Positions 40,641 through 50,675 are shown, counted from the first letter of the stretch. The stretch: DNA of 64,000 nucleotides from an uncultured Gammaproteobacteria bacterium (GCA_958295465.1 OY282353.1:1860001-1924000), one strand, 5' to 3'. Numbers and translations: made by a program. Notes: a model not told the origin generated them from the sequence alone.

Positions 40641-42466
40641 GCGCCCTGCTCCGGATCGAGGACCTGCACATGGAGGGCCGGCGCCCCACCGGCGAGTGGA
40701 TGCCGATCGTCCGGGGCGTCTCGCTCGAGGCCCGCCGCGGAGAAGTGCTGGCGCTGATCGGCGAATCGGGCGCCGGGAAGTCGACCATCGCGCTGTCTTC
40801 GCTCGCCTACGCGCGGCCGGGCTGCCGTTTCACCGGCGGCGAGGTGCTGTTCGACGGCACCCCGGTGCTCGACCTCTCCCTGGAGCAGAAGCGCGAGATG
40901 CGAGGCCGGCGCGTCGCGTACATCGCACAGTCGGCCGCCGCCGCGTTCAACGTCGCCCATACCCTCGCCGCCCAGATCACCGAAGGCCCGGCCGTCCACG
41001 GCACGATGCCGCAGGCGGAGGCCGACACGCAGATGGTGGACCTGGCCCGCCGGATGCGGCTCCCCGAGCCGGAACGCATCGGCCGGAAGTACCCGCACCA
41101 GGTGAGCGGGGGGCAGCTCCAGCGCCTGCTCGCGGTGATGGCGATGTCGTGCGGACCGGATCTGCTGGTGTTCGACGAGCCGACCACCGCGATCGACGTC
41201 ACCACCCAGGTCGAGGTGCTGGCCGCGTTCAAGGACGTGATCCGGGAATCGGGCGCCGCCGCGCTCTACGTGACCCACGATCTCGCGGTGGTCGCGCAGA
41301 TGGCGGATCGCATCATCGTGCTCTACGGCGGCGAGATCATGGAGCAGGGGGGGACCGATCAGATCCTCCACGAGCCGCGGCATGACTACACCCGGCAGCT
41401 CATGGCGGCGGTGCGCCCACCGCCGCGCGCGAGCGGGTCCGGGGCCGATCTCGAGTCGAGCGCGCAACCGCCGGTGCTGTCGCTGCAGGGCATCGACGCG
41501 GGGTACGGAGGCGTCAAGGGCGGCAAACCCGGCGTGCAGATCCTCTTCGACGTCGACGTAGACATCCCCCGCGGGCAGGCGGTCGGGGTCATCGGGGAGT
41601 CCGGCTGCGGCAAGTCCACCATGGCGCGCGTCATCTCCGGCCTCACCCCCTCGTTCGAGGGCGAGGTGCGGCTCGACGGAAAGACCCTCCCCCCCGACGT
41701 GAAGCACCGCGACAAGAAGGACCTGCAACGTGTCCAGCTCGTGCTGCAGATGCCGGACGTCTCGTTCAATCCGAAGAAGCTGGTGGCGCAGGCGCTGGGC
41801 CGGCCGCTCGAGTTCTACCTCGGGATGACCGGAGCGGAACGCGACCGGCGGGTCGGGGAGCTGCTGAACATGGTGGAGCTGCCGGCGGACTACGCCGGAC
41901 GCTTCCCGCACGAGCTCTCCGGGGGAGAGAAGCAGCGCGTCAACCTCGCACGGGCTCTCGCGGCAGAGCCGGACGTCATTCTCTGCGACGAAGTGACGTC
42001 GGCGCTCGACACCGTGGTCGGGGCTGCGATCATCAAGCTGCTCGAATCGCTGCAGGAACGGCTCGACACCGCGTTCGTGTTCATCAGCCACGACCTCTCG
42101 ACGGTGGCCTCGTTCGCGAACCGCATCGTGGTGCTCTACGCGGGCCGTGTCGCCGAGCAGGGTCCGACCCGCCGCATCCTCTCGCCGCCGTACCACCCGT
42201 ACACGCGGTTGCTGCTGAGCTCCGTGCCCGAGATGCGCACCGGCTGGCTCGAAGACCACCGCGCGACGCGCGAAGCCGAGCAGGCGATGGCCGACGTGGT
42301 GAACATCGGCCTCACCGGCTGCCCCTTCCACACCCGCTGCCCCCTCATGATCCCGGGCACCTGCGACGTGAAGCGGCCTCCGGTGCATCGGCTCGAGGAG
42401 GATCACCGGATCGCCTGCCACCGGGAAATCGGCGAGTTGCAAGAGGCGCCGGGCGTTCACGGCTGA
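40637..42466 (+). CDS. Fused double ABC ATPase of the peptide-type importer (DppD-DppF-like)
   Basis: This 609-aa protein joins two ABC ATPase domains that are often separate DppD and DppF proteins. The first has Walker A GESGAGKST, signature VSGGQLQR and Walker B LLVFDEPTTAID. The second has GESGCGKST, LSGGEKQR and VILCDEVTSALD. The C-terminal CPFHTRCPLM...GTCD block is the Cys cluster typical of peptide-importer ATPases. Both catalytic sites look complete. It is the third gene of the operon, overlapping the DppC-like gene. Confidence 0.92.
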   Translation: MSALLRIEDLHMEGRRPTGEWMPIVRGVSLEARRGEVLALIGESGAGKSTIALSSLAYARPGCRFTGGEVLFDGTPVLDLSLEQKREMRGRRVAYIAQSAAAAFNVAHTLAAQITEGPAVHGTMPQAEADTQMVDLARRMRLPEPERIGRKYPHQVSGGQLQRLLAVMAMSCGPDLLVFDEPTTAIDVTTQVEVLAAFKDVIRESGAAALYVTHDLAVVAQMADRIIVLYGGEIMEQGGTDQILHEPRHDYTRQLMAAVRPPPRASGSGADLESSAQPPVLSLQGIDAGYGGVKGGKPGVQILFDVDVDIPRGQAVGVIGESGCGKSTMARVISGLTPSFEGEVRLDGKTLPPDVKHRDKKDLQRVQLVLQMPDVSFNPKKLVAQALGRPLEFYLGMTGAERDRRVGELLNMVELPADYAGRFPHELSGGEKQRVNLARALAAEPDVILCDEVTSALDTVVGAAIIKLLESLQERLDTAFVFISHDLSTVASFANRIVVLYAGRVAEQGPTRRILSPPYHPYTRLLLSSVPEMRTGWLEDHRATREAEQAMADVVNIGLTGCPFHTRCPLMIPGTCDVKRPPVHRLEEDHRIACHREIGELQEAPGVHG

Positions 42467-42529
42467 GCCGGCGAGACGGCCGGGACGGAATCCGGCGTCC
42501 ATGAGCATGGCCCGGCAGGGAGGGCGGCC

Positions 42530-42645
42530 CCACGGCGGCGGCCGGACCGAACACCGGATGCGGTTTCGCGGCGATTCCGGCGGCCCGGGGCATCCCGCGG
42601 CGGCGGCTCCACGGGCGTTTTCAGGCCTGGCGGGAGCGCTCCGGC
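42530..42645 (+). repeat. Possible third, diverged copy of the MITE-like repeat
   Basis: TTTCGCGGC (about 42561) and GCGTTTTCAGGCCTGGCGGGAG (two short blocks near 42615-42636) keep about the same spacing as the matching blocks of the 6447 element, but the sequence between is GC-rich and diverged. The ends are not clear. It lies in the 327-base spacer between the ATPase and binding-protein genes, which holds no gene. Confidence 0.35.
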
Positions 42646-42793
42646 CGATCTGCCGCGATCGTGACACCCGCGGTGTCAGTTGCTAGTCTCGGGGCATCAG
42701 GCCCACCAATGAGCGCCTGATCACGACCTTCAAGGGATGGAGAACCCCCCATATGAGGAACCCGTTCATCCACGGAATCGAGGAGCCCGACAA

Positions 42794-44398
42794 ATGACGA
42801 ACCCGTTCACCAGCTATTACCAGAAGGAGTACGAGGCCCGCCGGATCTCCCGCCGCGAGTTCGCCGGAAGGCTCGGTGCGGCCGGGGTCGCGGCCACTAC
42901 CGTCACCTCCCTGCTCACCGCGTCGGACGCGGTGCTCGCCGACACCCCGGTCAAGGGCGGCCGGATGCGGATCGGCTGGTACACCCACAGCGCGAACGAC
43001 ACCCTGAACCCGAACCGCCTGACCTCGACGCTCGACTTCCTGCGGGCGTTCCAGATCTGCAGCCCGCTCGTGCGCTACTCGACGAAGATCACGGCAGAGC
43101 CGGATCTCGCCACCGAGTGGAACGCATCGGACGATCTGAAGACGTGGCGGTTCAGGATCCGCAAGGGCGTCGAGTTCCACAACGGCAAGTCGCTGACCGT
43201 CCAGGACTGCATCTACAGCCTGAACCGCCACCGGGGCGAGAAGTCCGACTCCATCATCAAGGCGTGGATGAGCCCCATCACGGACATGAAGGCGGACGGC
43301 GACTGGCTGGTCGTCGACCTCGAGGGCCCCAACGCCGACTTCCCGATGTACCTCGGCGACATGCACGCGGTCATCGTGCCGGACGGCTTCGAGGACTTCG
43401 ACAACCTCGTCGGCACCGGCCCGTTCACACTCGACAGCTTCCGGCCCGGGGTCGGCATGCTCGCGAAGAAGAACCCGAACTACCACCACGAGGGCTATCC
43501 CCACGTCGACGAGGCGGAGAGCTTCGGCATCGGCGACACCGCGGCGCGCGTCAACGCGCTGCTGGCCGGGGACATCCATGTCACGGTGCGCGTCGATCCG
43601 AAGTCGATCCCGATCATCGAGGGCGCGCCGAACACCGAGATGGCAAGCTCCCCGTCGAGCCGCCACCTGACGTTCCCGATGGTCTCCGACCGGCCACCCA
43701 CCGACAACCGCGACTTCCGGCAGGCGATGCGGCTGCTGATCGACCGCCAGGCGGTGCTGGACAACATCCAGAAGGGCTATGGACTGCTCGGCAACGACCT
43801 CCCCATCTCCTCGCTGGACCCGTACTTCTGCCCCGAGATCCCGCAGCGTGACATCGACCTCGACAAGGCGAAGTTCCACCTGAAGAAGGCCGGGATGGAC
43901 GGCGGCACGGTCGACTTCCGCACCTCCGAGGCGGCCGGCGGCGTGCAGTCGGTGGACATGGCGCTCATGATCAAGGAGAACGCCGCGAAGATCGGCTTCA
44001 ACGTCAACTTCATCCGCGAGCCGGTGGACGGCTACTGGTCGAACGTGTGGCTGAAGCGCGACTACCCCATCGTCGGCTCGAACTGGATGCCGCGCCCCAC
44101 CGCGGACCTGCGTTTCTCGCTCGCCTACATCTCGGGCGCGAAGTGGAACGAGGCGTACTGGAACAACGAGAGGTTCGACGACCTCATCAAGACCGCGCGA
44201 GGCACCAGGGACGGCCCGGAGCGCAAGGAGCTCTACTGCGAGGCGCAACGGATCATGTGGGACGAGGGTGGATCCATCATCCCGCTGTTCACCCACTGGC
44301 TCGATGCGATATCCACGACTCTCGGCGGCTATCGCAAGCACCCGGTCGGCGAGGGTGACCACTTCCGCATCCACGAGTGGGGGTACCTGAAGTCCTGA
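42794..44398 (+). CDS. Tat-exported peptide-type ABC substrate-binding protein
   Basis: This 534-aa SBP_bac_5 family protein has a twin-arginine-type signal, RISRREFAGRLGAAG, followed by a hydrophobic region. Typical blocks are WNASDDLKTWRFRIRKGVEFHNG and GTGPFTLDSFRPG. It captures the substrate in the periplasm for the permease pair upstream. The start is ATG 42794 with GAGGAG nine bases before; the in-frame ATG at 42737 adds an unlikely extension. Tat export implies folding before transport, which is unusual for peptide-binding proteins but known in related families. It is followed by a strong terminator. Confidence 0.92.
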   Translation: MTNPFTSYYQKEYEARRISRREFAGRLGAAGVAATTVTSLLTASDAVLADTPVKGGRMRIGWYTHSANDTLNPNRLTSTLDFLRAFQICSPLVRYSTKITAEPDLATEWNASDDLKTWRFRIRKGVEFHNGKSLTVQDCIYSLNRHRGEKSDSIIKAWMSPITDMKADGDWLVVDLEGPNADFPMYLGDMHAVIVPDGFEDFDNLVGTGPFTLDSFRPGVGMLAKKNPNYHHEGYPHVDEAESFGIGDTAARVNALLAGDIHVTVRVDPKSIPIIEGAPNTEMASSPSSRHLTFPMVSDRPPTDNRDFRQAMRLLIDRQAVLDNIQKGYGLLGNDLPISSLDPYFCPEIPQRDIDLDKAKFHLKKAGMDGGTVDFRTSEAAGGVQSVDMALMIKENAAKIGFNVNFIREPVDGYWSNVWLKRDYPIVGSNWMPRPTADLRFSLAYISGAKWNEAYWNNERFDDLIKTARGTRDGPERKELYCEAQRIMWDEGGSIIPLFTHWLDAISTTLGGYRKHPVGEGDHFRIHEWGYLKS

Positions 44399-44425
44399 TC
44401 CGGGACCGGATCGCCGGGTCATCGA

Positions 44426-44453
44426 GGGCCGCCGCGCGCGCGGCGGCCCTTTT
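44426..44453 (+). terminator. Rho-independent terminator of the peptide-type ABC operon
   Basis: A perfect 24-base palindrome (GGGCCGCCGCGC/GCGCGGCGGCCC, 44426-44449) is followed by TTTT. It lies 28 bases past the binding-protein stop. Confidence 0.85.
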
Positions 44454-44588
44454 CGGCCTCCACCGTCCGACCTTTCGATCCCGGGACCATGTGTGGTTCG
44501 CCTCGCGTTTGCAACGCCAGAGACCGCATGGGCACGGACCCTGATCCGATCGAGATCGTCTTCAAGGCCCATACGGCGCACGTCCCGG

Positions 44589-45470
44589 ATGCCGAAAGGA
44601 ATGATCCCGTTCCGATCGTCCGCTGCGTTGCTGTTCGCGGCGGCGTTCGTCGCGATGGCGACCCTCGCCGCGGCAGCGGGCGTCCATCGCGTGACCTGCA
44701 AGGGCATCTACAAGCTCTCCTCGACCACTTCGGAAAGCGCCTGCACCGAGAGCGCCATGCTCGACGACGCGAACGGCCGCTTCGTGCCCAGCCACTCCGA
44801 GGCGCGCGCGGATCGCGGGCGCGGCGTCCTCGCGGCGGCGGCGGGCGGGGGGGCGATCCGCGACGTCGGCTACGGGGGGCGCGATTCCACGTCCGTGATC
44901 ATCGAGCAGTTGCGGCTGGACGGCGCATGGAAGGGAAGGATGCCGGTCGAGATCACCATGCGGCTCCGCTACCGCTTCGGGGGCGAGGGCGAGTCCCGGC
45001 TCATCGCGCTGCTCAGGGGCTCGGCCCCCGGCGCGGGGCAGGGCGGGGACCAGGCCGCGGTGCTGGTGCGCTACACCGGGCTCGGCGGCGCGGTGGTGGT
45101 CCCGGGGGAAACGAGGGGCCGCTTCGAGCAACCGGCCGGCGGGCGGGCCGCGGCCCGGGCCGCGGTCGATCTCAGGGTCACCCGGATGATCGACGCGGCC
45201 GTCCCCGAGATCGAGATACGCGCCGATCTCGCGACCCATGCCCTGCCCAATCTGGGATCATTCGAGGAATCCCTCACCTCTCTGGTGTACGCACAGGGCG
45301 AGATCGTGCTCGCCGCGCCGTGCCCGTTCCGGATCGAAGCGCCCCTGCACGCGCGCGCCTGGGGGACGGAGATCGCGGAAGCGAAAGCCGCCACGGACGC
45401 CATGACGATATGCGCCGCGCGGCCGGGAGGACACGGGCCGCCGACGGCAAAGGACGGAAAATCGGAGTGA
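44589..45470 (+). CDS. Secreted protein of unknown function
   Basis: This 293-aa protein has a clear signal peptide: a short basic start, then LLFAAAFVAMATLAAAAG. The mature part contains a few cysteines (TCKGIY, SACTES, CPFRIE, ICAARP) and is rich in Ala/Gly/Arg, with alternating beta-type stretches. I recognise no family. The start ATG 44589 is chosen for the signal peptide; ATG 44601 and GTG 44493 are alternatives. It ends five bases before the dehydrogenase gene, so the two are probably co-transcribed. Confidence 0.6.
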   Translation: MPKGMIPFRSSAALLFAAAFVAMATLAAAAGVHRVTCKGIYKLSSTTSESACTESAMLDDANGRFVPSHSEARADRGRGVLAAAAGGGAIRDVGYGGRDSTSVIIEQLRLDGAWKGRMPVEITMRLRYRFGGEGESRLIALLRGSAPGAGQGGDQAAVLVRYTGLGGAVVVPGETRGRFEQPAGGRAAARAAVDLRVTRMIDAAVPEIEIRADLATHALPNLGSFEESLTSLVYAQGEIVLAAPCPFRIEAPLHARAWGTEIAEAKAATDAMTICAARPGGHGPPTAKDGKSE

Positions 45471-45475
45471 AGACG

Positions 45476-46450
45476 ATGAGCGAGCGAACCACCGTGGTGA
45501 TCCAGGGGGTCGAATCCGCCGGTGAGGTGCCCGGCCTCGAAGCCCTGGCGGGCGAGGCGTCCTTCCGATGCGCGAACAGTCTCGGCGCGCTGCGCAACGC
45601 GCTGCCGGGCGCCGAGGTGCTGCTCGGATGGAAATTCGCCGCGGACGACATCAGGCATGCCTTCGAGTGCGCGGACCGGCTGCGGTGGACCCAGTGGGGC
45701 GGTGCCGGGGTGGATGCGGCCCTGTTCCCCGCCCTCGTCGAGAGCGACGTCGTCCTGACCAACGTGCGCGGCGTGTTCGACCAGGCGATGGCCGAGTACA
45801 CGCTGGGCATGATCCTCGCGTTCGCCAAGGACTTTCGCCGCACCCGCGCGTTGCAGCGCGAGCGGACGTGGTCGCACCGGCTCACCGAGAAGGTCGCGGG
45901 AACGCGGGCGCTGGTGGTGGGGGCCGGCAGCATCGGGCGCGCGATCGCACGCACGTTGCGGACAGTCGGTATCGAGATCGAGGTCGTCGGGCGCAACGCC
46001 CGCGGCGGGGACCCCGACTTCGGCCGGGTGCACGGCAGCGAGGACCTGGACCGGCTGCTCGGGTCCGCGGATTGGGTGGTGCTGATCACCCCGCTCACCG
46101 CCGGGACCCGCGGCATGTTCGATGCGGCCCGGTTCGCGGCGATGAAGCCCACCGCGCGCTTCTTCAACCTGGGCCGCGGCGCGCTGGTGGACGAGCCGGC
46201 CATGATCGAGGCACTGGAGAACAGGGCCATCGCCGGCGCGGGCCTCGACGTCTTCACCGAGGAGCCGCTGGCCGCCGCGAGCCCGCTGTGGGAGATGGAG
46301 AACGTGATCGTCTCGCCGCACATGTCCGGCGACTTCCGCGGCCACAAGCCGGCCATGGCGGAGGTGTTCATCGAGAACTTCCGGCGCTACCGCGCCGGCG
46401 AGCGGCTGGTGAACGTCGTCGACAAGCGGCTCGGATTCGTCCCCGGGTAA
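45476..46450 (+). CDS. D-2-hydroxyacid dehydrogenase (second paralogue)
   Basis: This 324-aa protein of the D-isomer-specific 2-hydroxyacid dehydrogenase family has Rossmann motif G149-x-G151-x2-G154 and catalytic R234 (NLGRGALVDE), E263 and H282 (VSPHMSG). ATG 45476 is preceded by GGAG at about eight bases. It could reduce a keto acid taken up by the nearby importer, but this is only context. It is distinct from the gene at 5265-6212. Confidence 0.88.
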   Translation: MSERTTVVIQGVESAGEVPGLEALAGEASFRCANSLGALRNALPGAEVLLGWKFAADDIRHAFECADRLRWTQWGGAGVDAALFPALVESDVVLTNVRGVFDQAMAEYTLGMILAFAKDFRRTRALQRERTWSHRLTEKVAGTRALVVGAGSIGRAIARTLRTVGIEIEVVGRNARGGDPDFGRVHGSEDLDRLLGSADWVVLITPLTAGTRGMFDAARFAAMKPTARFFNLGRGALVDEPAMIEALENRAIAGAGLDVFTEEPLAAASPLWEMENVIVSPHMSGDFRGHKPAMAEVFIENFRRYRAGERLVNVVDKRLGFVPG

Positions 46451-46496
46451 GACGCGGATCAATCCCGCCCGAATACTGCAATCGAGGTGTCGGCCA

Positions 46497-46747
46497 GTGC
46501 GGATCGAGCGGATCAGGATCAGACATTTCAGTGGGGAAACCTCCCGCTCGTCGTCGAATACCTTTGCAACGAACATCCCGGCGTGTTTTCGGAGATCATG
46601 GAAAGATCGAAGGCGCGTACTCCGGGCATATTCCGGGCGGAGTCCAAACAGAAAGGTAACCAGTGCCTGCCGGTCGCACTCGGTGAAGCACGGATCGAGG
46701 ATATCAAGCTGGACACAGGCTCCCGGTTCGTTCGCGGGCCGTCGTGA
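46497..46747 (+). pseudogene. Relic of an AAA ATPase gene related to the one at 54593
   Basis: GTG 46497 begins VRIERIRIRHF, very like the MRIEQIEIKNYRVF start of the AAA ATPase at 54593. After about 46528 another frame reads NLPLVVEYLCNEHPGVF and then EIMERSKARTPGI, which lines up with the middle of that same protein (QVAQYLYENH...MRARVPG). The P-loop and most of both lobes are gone. It shows that an AAA ATPase gene of this type once lay here. Confidence 0.55.
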
Positions 46748-46799
46748 CACCTTCGCATCGACTTCGCAGAGCTTCGCATGATCCACCGGAAGCCGACGC

Positions 46800-48005
46800 T
46801 CAGATCACCCCTGCCTCGGACAACGCCGCCATCTCCTCGTTCGTGAGGCCCAGCTCCTCACCGTAGATCGCCTCGTTGTGGGCGGCCAAGGGGTTTCCGA
46901 GATGGCGGATCCCGCCCGGGGTGTCGGACAGCTTCGGGATCGTGCCCTGGAGGGCGACATCGCCGATGCGGGGATCGGTGACGCGGGTAAGGGTGTCCCG
47001 CACCCAGAACTGCTCCTCGTTGAAGATGTCCTCGATGCTGCACACCGGCCCGCAGGGGACCTCGCCTTCGGAGCACCGGCGGATGACCGTCTCCCGGTCG
47101 TGGCTCGACGTCCACGCGCGCACCATCGCGTTCACCTCGTCGCGCCGCGCGAGCCGCGAGCGATTGAACCGGAAGCGTTCGTCGCCGGCGAGCTCGGGCC
47201 GGCCCATCGCTTGCGCGAGGCGGGCGAACATCTTGTCGTTGGTGCACGCGATCGCCACCCAGCGGCCGTCCGCGCAAGGGTAGTGGCTGTGCGGCGTCGC
47301 GGTGTGGGTCTCGGTGCCGCTGCGCTCGCGTACGTGTCCGGTCTTGTCGTAGACCGCCGTGATCTCGTCGAGAAACCGGAAGATGCCGTCGTGCAATCCG
47401 ACGTCGATGTATTGGCCGCGACCGGTCTTCTCGCGGGCGCGCAGCGCCAGCATCACCCCGAAGGCGCCGTAGAGGCCGGACAGGTAATCGGCCAGTGTGG
47501 TCGAGCCCGCGATGAGGGGCGGGGTATCCGGCTGGCCGGTGACGTAGGAGAGGCCCGCGTAGGCTTGCGCGATGCGCGCGAACCCCGGCAGCCCCGATTT
47601 CGGCCCGGTCTGTCCGTAGGCGGAGACGCGCAGCATGACGAGCCTCGGGTCGATCGCGAGCAGATCCGCGAATCCGAGCCCCCATCGTTCCATGGTGCCC
47701 GGCCGGAAGTTCTCGATCACCACGTCCGCCGTGGCCGCGAGCCGCCGGAAGAGCGCGGCGCCCCGCTCGTCCTTGAGGTTCAGTGTGATGCATTTCTTGT
47801 TGCGCGCGTCGTTGAACCACCAGTAGGTGTCCCCTGCCTCGCTCGGGGTGCCGAGGCGCCGCAGATCGTCGCCGGCGCCGGGACGTTCGATCTTGATGAC
47901 GTCGGCGCCGAACTCCGCGAGGCAGGTGGCGGCGAACGGGGCGGCGACGAAGGTGGCGGCATCGAGCACCCGGACGTCGTCGAGCGGCATGATCGTTCCC
48001 GTCAT
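46800..48005 (-). CDS. CaiB/BaiF family CoA transferase
   Basis: This 401-aa class III CoA transferase moves CoA between organic acids (formate, oxalate, carnitine, succinate or similar). The N-terminal VRVLDAATFVAAPFAA and FGADVIKIERPGAGDDLRR blocks and VVIENFRPGTMERWGLG are characteristic. Asp173 in LADYLSGLYG is the likely acyl-anhydride residue. ATG 48005 has GGGAG about ten bases upstream; the longer frame to 48278 is Arg-rich and discarded. It is divergent from the AbrB-type gene, sharing a 161-base spacer. The substrate is not determinable. Confidence 0.92.
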   Translation of the reverse strand: MTGTIMPLDDVRVLDAATFVAAPFAATCLAEFGADVIKIERPGAGDDLRRLGTPSEAGDTYWWFNDARNKKCITLNLKDERGAALFRRLAATADVVIENFRPGTMERWGLGFADLLAIDPRLVMLRVSAYGQTGPKSGLPGFARIAQAYAGLSYVTGQPDTPPLIAGSTTLADYLSGLYGAFGVMLALRAREKTGRGQYIDVGLHDGIFRFLDEITAVYDKTGHVRERSGTETHTATPHSHYPCADGRWVAIACTNDKMFARLAQAMGRPELAGDERFRFNRSRLARRDEVNAMVRAWTSSHDRETVIRRCSEGEVPCGPVCSIEDIFNEEQFWVRDTLTRVTDPRIGDVALQGTIPKLSDTPGGIRHLGNPLAAHNEAIYGEELGLTNEEMAALSEAGVI

Positions 48006-48166
48006 CAGGCTTGCTCCCGTGTGGTGGGTGCATCGATGCGCTCCGTGCGCGGGTCGGGTCGCCTCTGCATCGCGTGCGCCACCATGAGCCCGCGAGCCGT
48101 GGCAGGCGCGGGCCTGGACCGATTGTACGAGACGGCGAGTGGCCACGTTCCGAGGGATTGAGAAAG

Positions 48167-49240
48167 GTGCACGCAACGTCTGAAGGTCCGGGACCGGCGC
48201 CGCTCGCGGCAAGGCTGGGCCGCACCCTCGTCGTCGGCGCCGCCGGCGGCGCGCTGTTCGCATGGCTGAACCTGCCACTGGCCTGGATGCTGGGAGCGAT
48301 GGTCGCGACGACCGCGGTATCGCTCGGCGGCGCGACTCTCTACGTGCCGGGTCCGATGCGTTCGATCATGGTCGCGATCATCGGGGTGCTGCTCGGCGCG
48401 AGCTTCACCCCGGAGATTCTTGAAAAGGCACGCGAGTGGCCGCTCACCATCGGATGCCTGCTGCTTTACCTCGGCCTCCTGGTCGGCGTCCTCTTTCTCT
48501 ATTTCCACCGGATCGTGGGCCTCGATCCGCCCACCGCGTACTTCTCGGCCACTCCGGGCGGACTGAGCGAGATGGTGATCACCGGCGCCGCGATGGGCGC
48601 CGACGACCGCACCATCGCGCTCATCCACACCTCGCGGGTGCTGCTGGTGGTTCTCATCATCCCGCTCTGGTACCGCTTCATGACCGGGGTGACCCCGACA
48701 CCCTCGGCGATGGGGCCGTCGATCGGCGCGATCGGGCTCACCGACGTCGCGGTGCTGGGCGCATGTGCGGTCGTGGGGGTGGTGGCGGGACGGCTCCTCC
48801 GGCTGCCCGCGTACCGGCTCTCGGGTCCCTTGCTCGCGAGCGCCGTCGTTCACGCCACCGGACTGAACGAATCGGCTCCGCCGTGGGAGGTGGTGGCGGT
48901 GGCGCAGGTCGTGGTCGGATCGGCCATCGGCGCGCGCTTTACCGGCGTGCCGGTGCGCCGGGTGCTCGGCCTCATGGCCGCCGCGCTGGTCTCCACCGTG
49001 CTGATGCTCGCCGCCACCGTCTCGTTCGCGCTGGTGCTTGCGCCTGCCACCGGACTCGACTGGCGGTCCATCGTCCTTGCCTATGCGCCGGGGGGCCTGG
49101 CCGAGATGAGCCTCATCGCGCTGTCGCTCGGGATCGAGACCGCGTTCGTCGCGACCCATCACGTCATCCGCATCGGGCTCATCGTGGTGGCGGCGCCGCT
49201 CGTGTTCTCACGCTTCCGCCGGCCCGGCGGGCACGCCTGA
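48167..49240 (+). CDS. AbrB-family membrane protein
   Basis: This 357-aa integral membrane protein has about nine to ten hydrophobic segments and two AbrB repeats, each containing a GGLSEM/GGLAEM signature (ATPGGLSEMVITG and YAPGGLAEMSLIAL). The family was named after an ammonia-monooxygenase regulator but is more likely a transporter. Start GTG 48167 lies behind GAGGGA. It is divergent from the CoA transferase gene, so it might export or import a related organic acid; this is context only. Confidence 0.85.
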   Translation: MHATSEGPGPAPLAARLGRTLVVGAAGGALFAWLNLPLAWMLGAMVATTAVSLGGATLYVPGPMRSIMVAIIGVLLGASFTPEILEKAREWPLTIGCLLLYLGLLVGVLFLYFHRIVGLDPPTAYFSATPGGLSEMVITGAAMGADDRTIALIHTSRVLLVVLIIPLWYRFMTGVTPTPSAMGPSIGAIGLTDVAVLGACAVVGVVAGRLLRLPAYRLSGPLLASAVVHATGLNESAPPWEVVAVAQVVVGSAIGARFTGVPVRRVLGLMAAALVSTVLMLAATVSFALVLAPATGLDWRSIVLAYAPGGLAEMSLIALSLGIETAFVATHHVIRIGLIVVAAPLVFSRFRRPGGHA

Positions 49241-49258
49241 GCCGGGGCCGGCCGCCTC

Positions 49259-49834
49259 TCAGTCGGCGGACTGGAGCAGGTTTTCCACGCTCTTGGCGAC
49301 TTTCTCGAACAGCTCGGGCGCCGAGATCTCCATGACGTGGTCCATCACCCAGCGGTTGGTCTGGCTGACGCCCATCGATCGCATCACCCGATCGCCGAAG
49401 TAGCGCAACGCATCGAACCCCGGCTCCCCTTCGTCGAACCCGAAGCGGGCGTAGTCGTCGAGCCGTTCGTTGAGCATCTCCACGAACGGCGCGCGGTAAT
49501 CGCCCGGGCCGGCGACGTCGAGCAGGTTGTCCTGCATCAGATCCGCGAGGCGCCGGCCGAGCGTGACGACGAGCACGGCCCGCGCCTCGTCGTCCAGGCG
49601 CCGGTGCGCGAGCCGGTCCACGAGCTGGACGGCGAAGGCGCAGTACTCGGAGATCACGCGGATACGTTCGCGATCGGAGGCGTAGTCGAAGCCTTCGCGG
49701 TGGATCTCCCTGGCGTGCTCGACGGACAGGCGCCATACGATGAACGCCAGCGCGCCGGCCGCGTCGGCAAAGCCCTTGCGCTGCGCTTCGTTGCGCTCGG
49801 AGTGGTGCCACCTGCTCTTGATGCGTATCGCCAT
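49259..49834 (-). CDS. Conserved hypothetical protein
   Basis: This 191-aa protein is helical and charged, with Trp-rich ends, no signal peptide and no membrane span. It starts MAIRIKSRWHHSERNEAQRKG. I recognise no enzymatic motif. The composition and codon use match the neighbouring backbone genes, which supports it as real. It is convergent with the AbrB-type gene, 18 bases apart. Confidence 0.6.
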   Translation of the reverse strand: MAIRIKSRWHHSERNEAQRKGFADAAGALAFIVWRLSVEHAREIHREGFDYASDRERIRVISEYCAFAVQLVDRLAHRRLDDEARAVLVVTLGRRLADLMQDNLLDVAGPGDYRAPFVEMLNERLDDYARFGFDEGEPGFDALRYFGDRVMRSMGVSQTNRWVMDHVMEISAPELFEKVAKSVENLLQSAD

Positions 49835-49905
49835 CGTGCCGTTTCCACCACGTCGGGGTTAAGGTGTAGCGCGCCGGTTCGATCCGGTCCAGGGCAAGCG
49901 TAATC

Positions 49906-50511
49906 ATGATTCGCGACAGAAGGCGAACGGATCCGGAGGTTCCGCGCGAGATCACCGCTGGCAGCTTCATCTTCGAGCTTCCGGGGGCGCTGTCGCGCGA
50001 GGTCTGCCGCGAGATGGTGCGGCGCTTCGAGGCCTGCGCGCCCGAGCAGTACGCGGGCCGGGTCGGTCACCACGCCGCCCTCGACGCCTCGGTGAAGCGC
50101 TCGACGGACCTCGTCATGAGCGGGAAGTCGCACTGGAAGGATCTCGACGCCGCGCTCTTCCGGTCGCTGGCCTCGGCCCTCGATGCGCTGGCCCGGCGGC
50201 ATCCGTTCTTCGGCGGCAGCTTCAAGGACGTCGGATACGCGATGCAGCGGACCGGTCCCGGCGAGTTCTACCACTGGCATATCGACGGAGGCAGCCACGC
50301 GCTGAGCCATCGCCAGTTGGTGGCGATCTGGTATCTCAACGACGTGGAGGGGCCGGGCGGCGAGACCGAGTTCCGCTTCCAGGCGGTGAAGGTGAGACCG
50401 GAAGAGGGCAAGCTCCTGCTCTTCCCTCCGTTCTGGACCCACGAGCATCGCGGGGTCGTGCCCGAACGCGGGGTGAAGTACATCGCGACCACGTGGGTCG
50501 TCTTCGCCTGA
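49906..50511 (+). CDS. 2OG-Fe(II) oxygenase (prolyl-4-hydroxylase-like)
   Basis: This 201-aa double-stranded beta-helix oxygenase has the metal ligands H125 and D127 in YHWHIDGG and a distal His in FWTHEHRG (H179 or H181). KYIATTW supplies the 2-oxoglutarate-binding basic residue (K191). The PGGETEFRF turn and GKLLLFPPFWTH segment are typical of the prolyl hydroxylase-like group. The substrate, protein or small molecule, is unknown. It is distinct from the TauD-like gene at 22516. No ribosome site is obvious. Confidence 0.85.
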   Translation: MIRDRRRTDPEVPREITAGSFIFELPGALSREVCREMVRRFEACAPEQYAGRVGHHAALDASVKRSTDLVMSGKSHWKDLDAALFRSLASALDALARRHPFFGGSFKDVGYAMQRTGPGEFYHWHIDGGSHALSHRQLVAIWYLNDVEGPGGETEFRFQAVKVRPEEGKLLLFPPFWTHEHRGVVPERGVKYIATTWVVFA

Positions 50512-50675
50512 ACGGGACGCCGCTCGAACGATTCATCCACCGTCGAGCGCATGGCCCGCGAGGGCCGAGGAGCCAGGGCCATTCCACGCAGTGGAATCGA
50601 GGTTGCTCGTCCGTATCCGCGGCTGCGGGTCGGTCGGCGTGAAGTGGTCCTGGCCGATGATCCGCGGCCGATCGT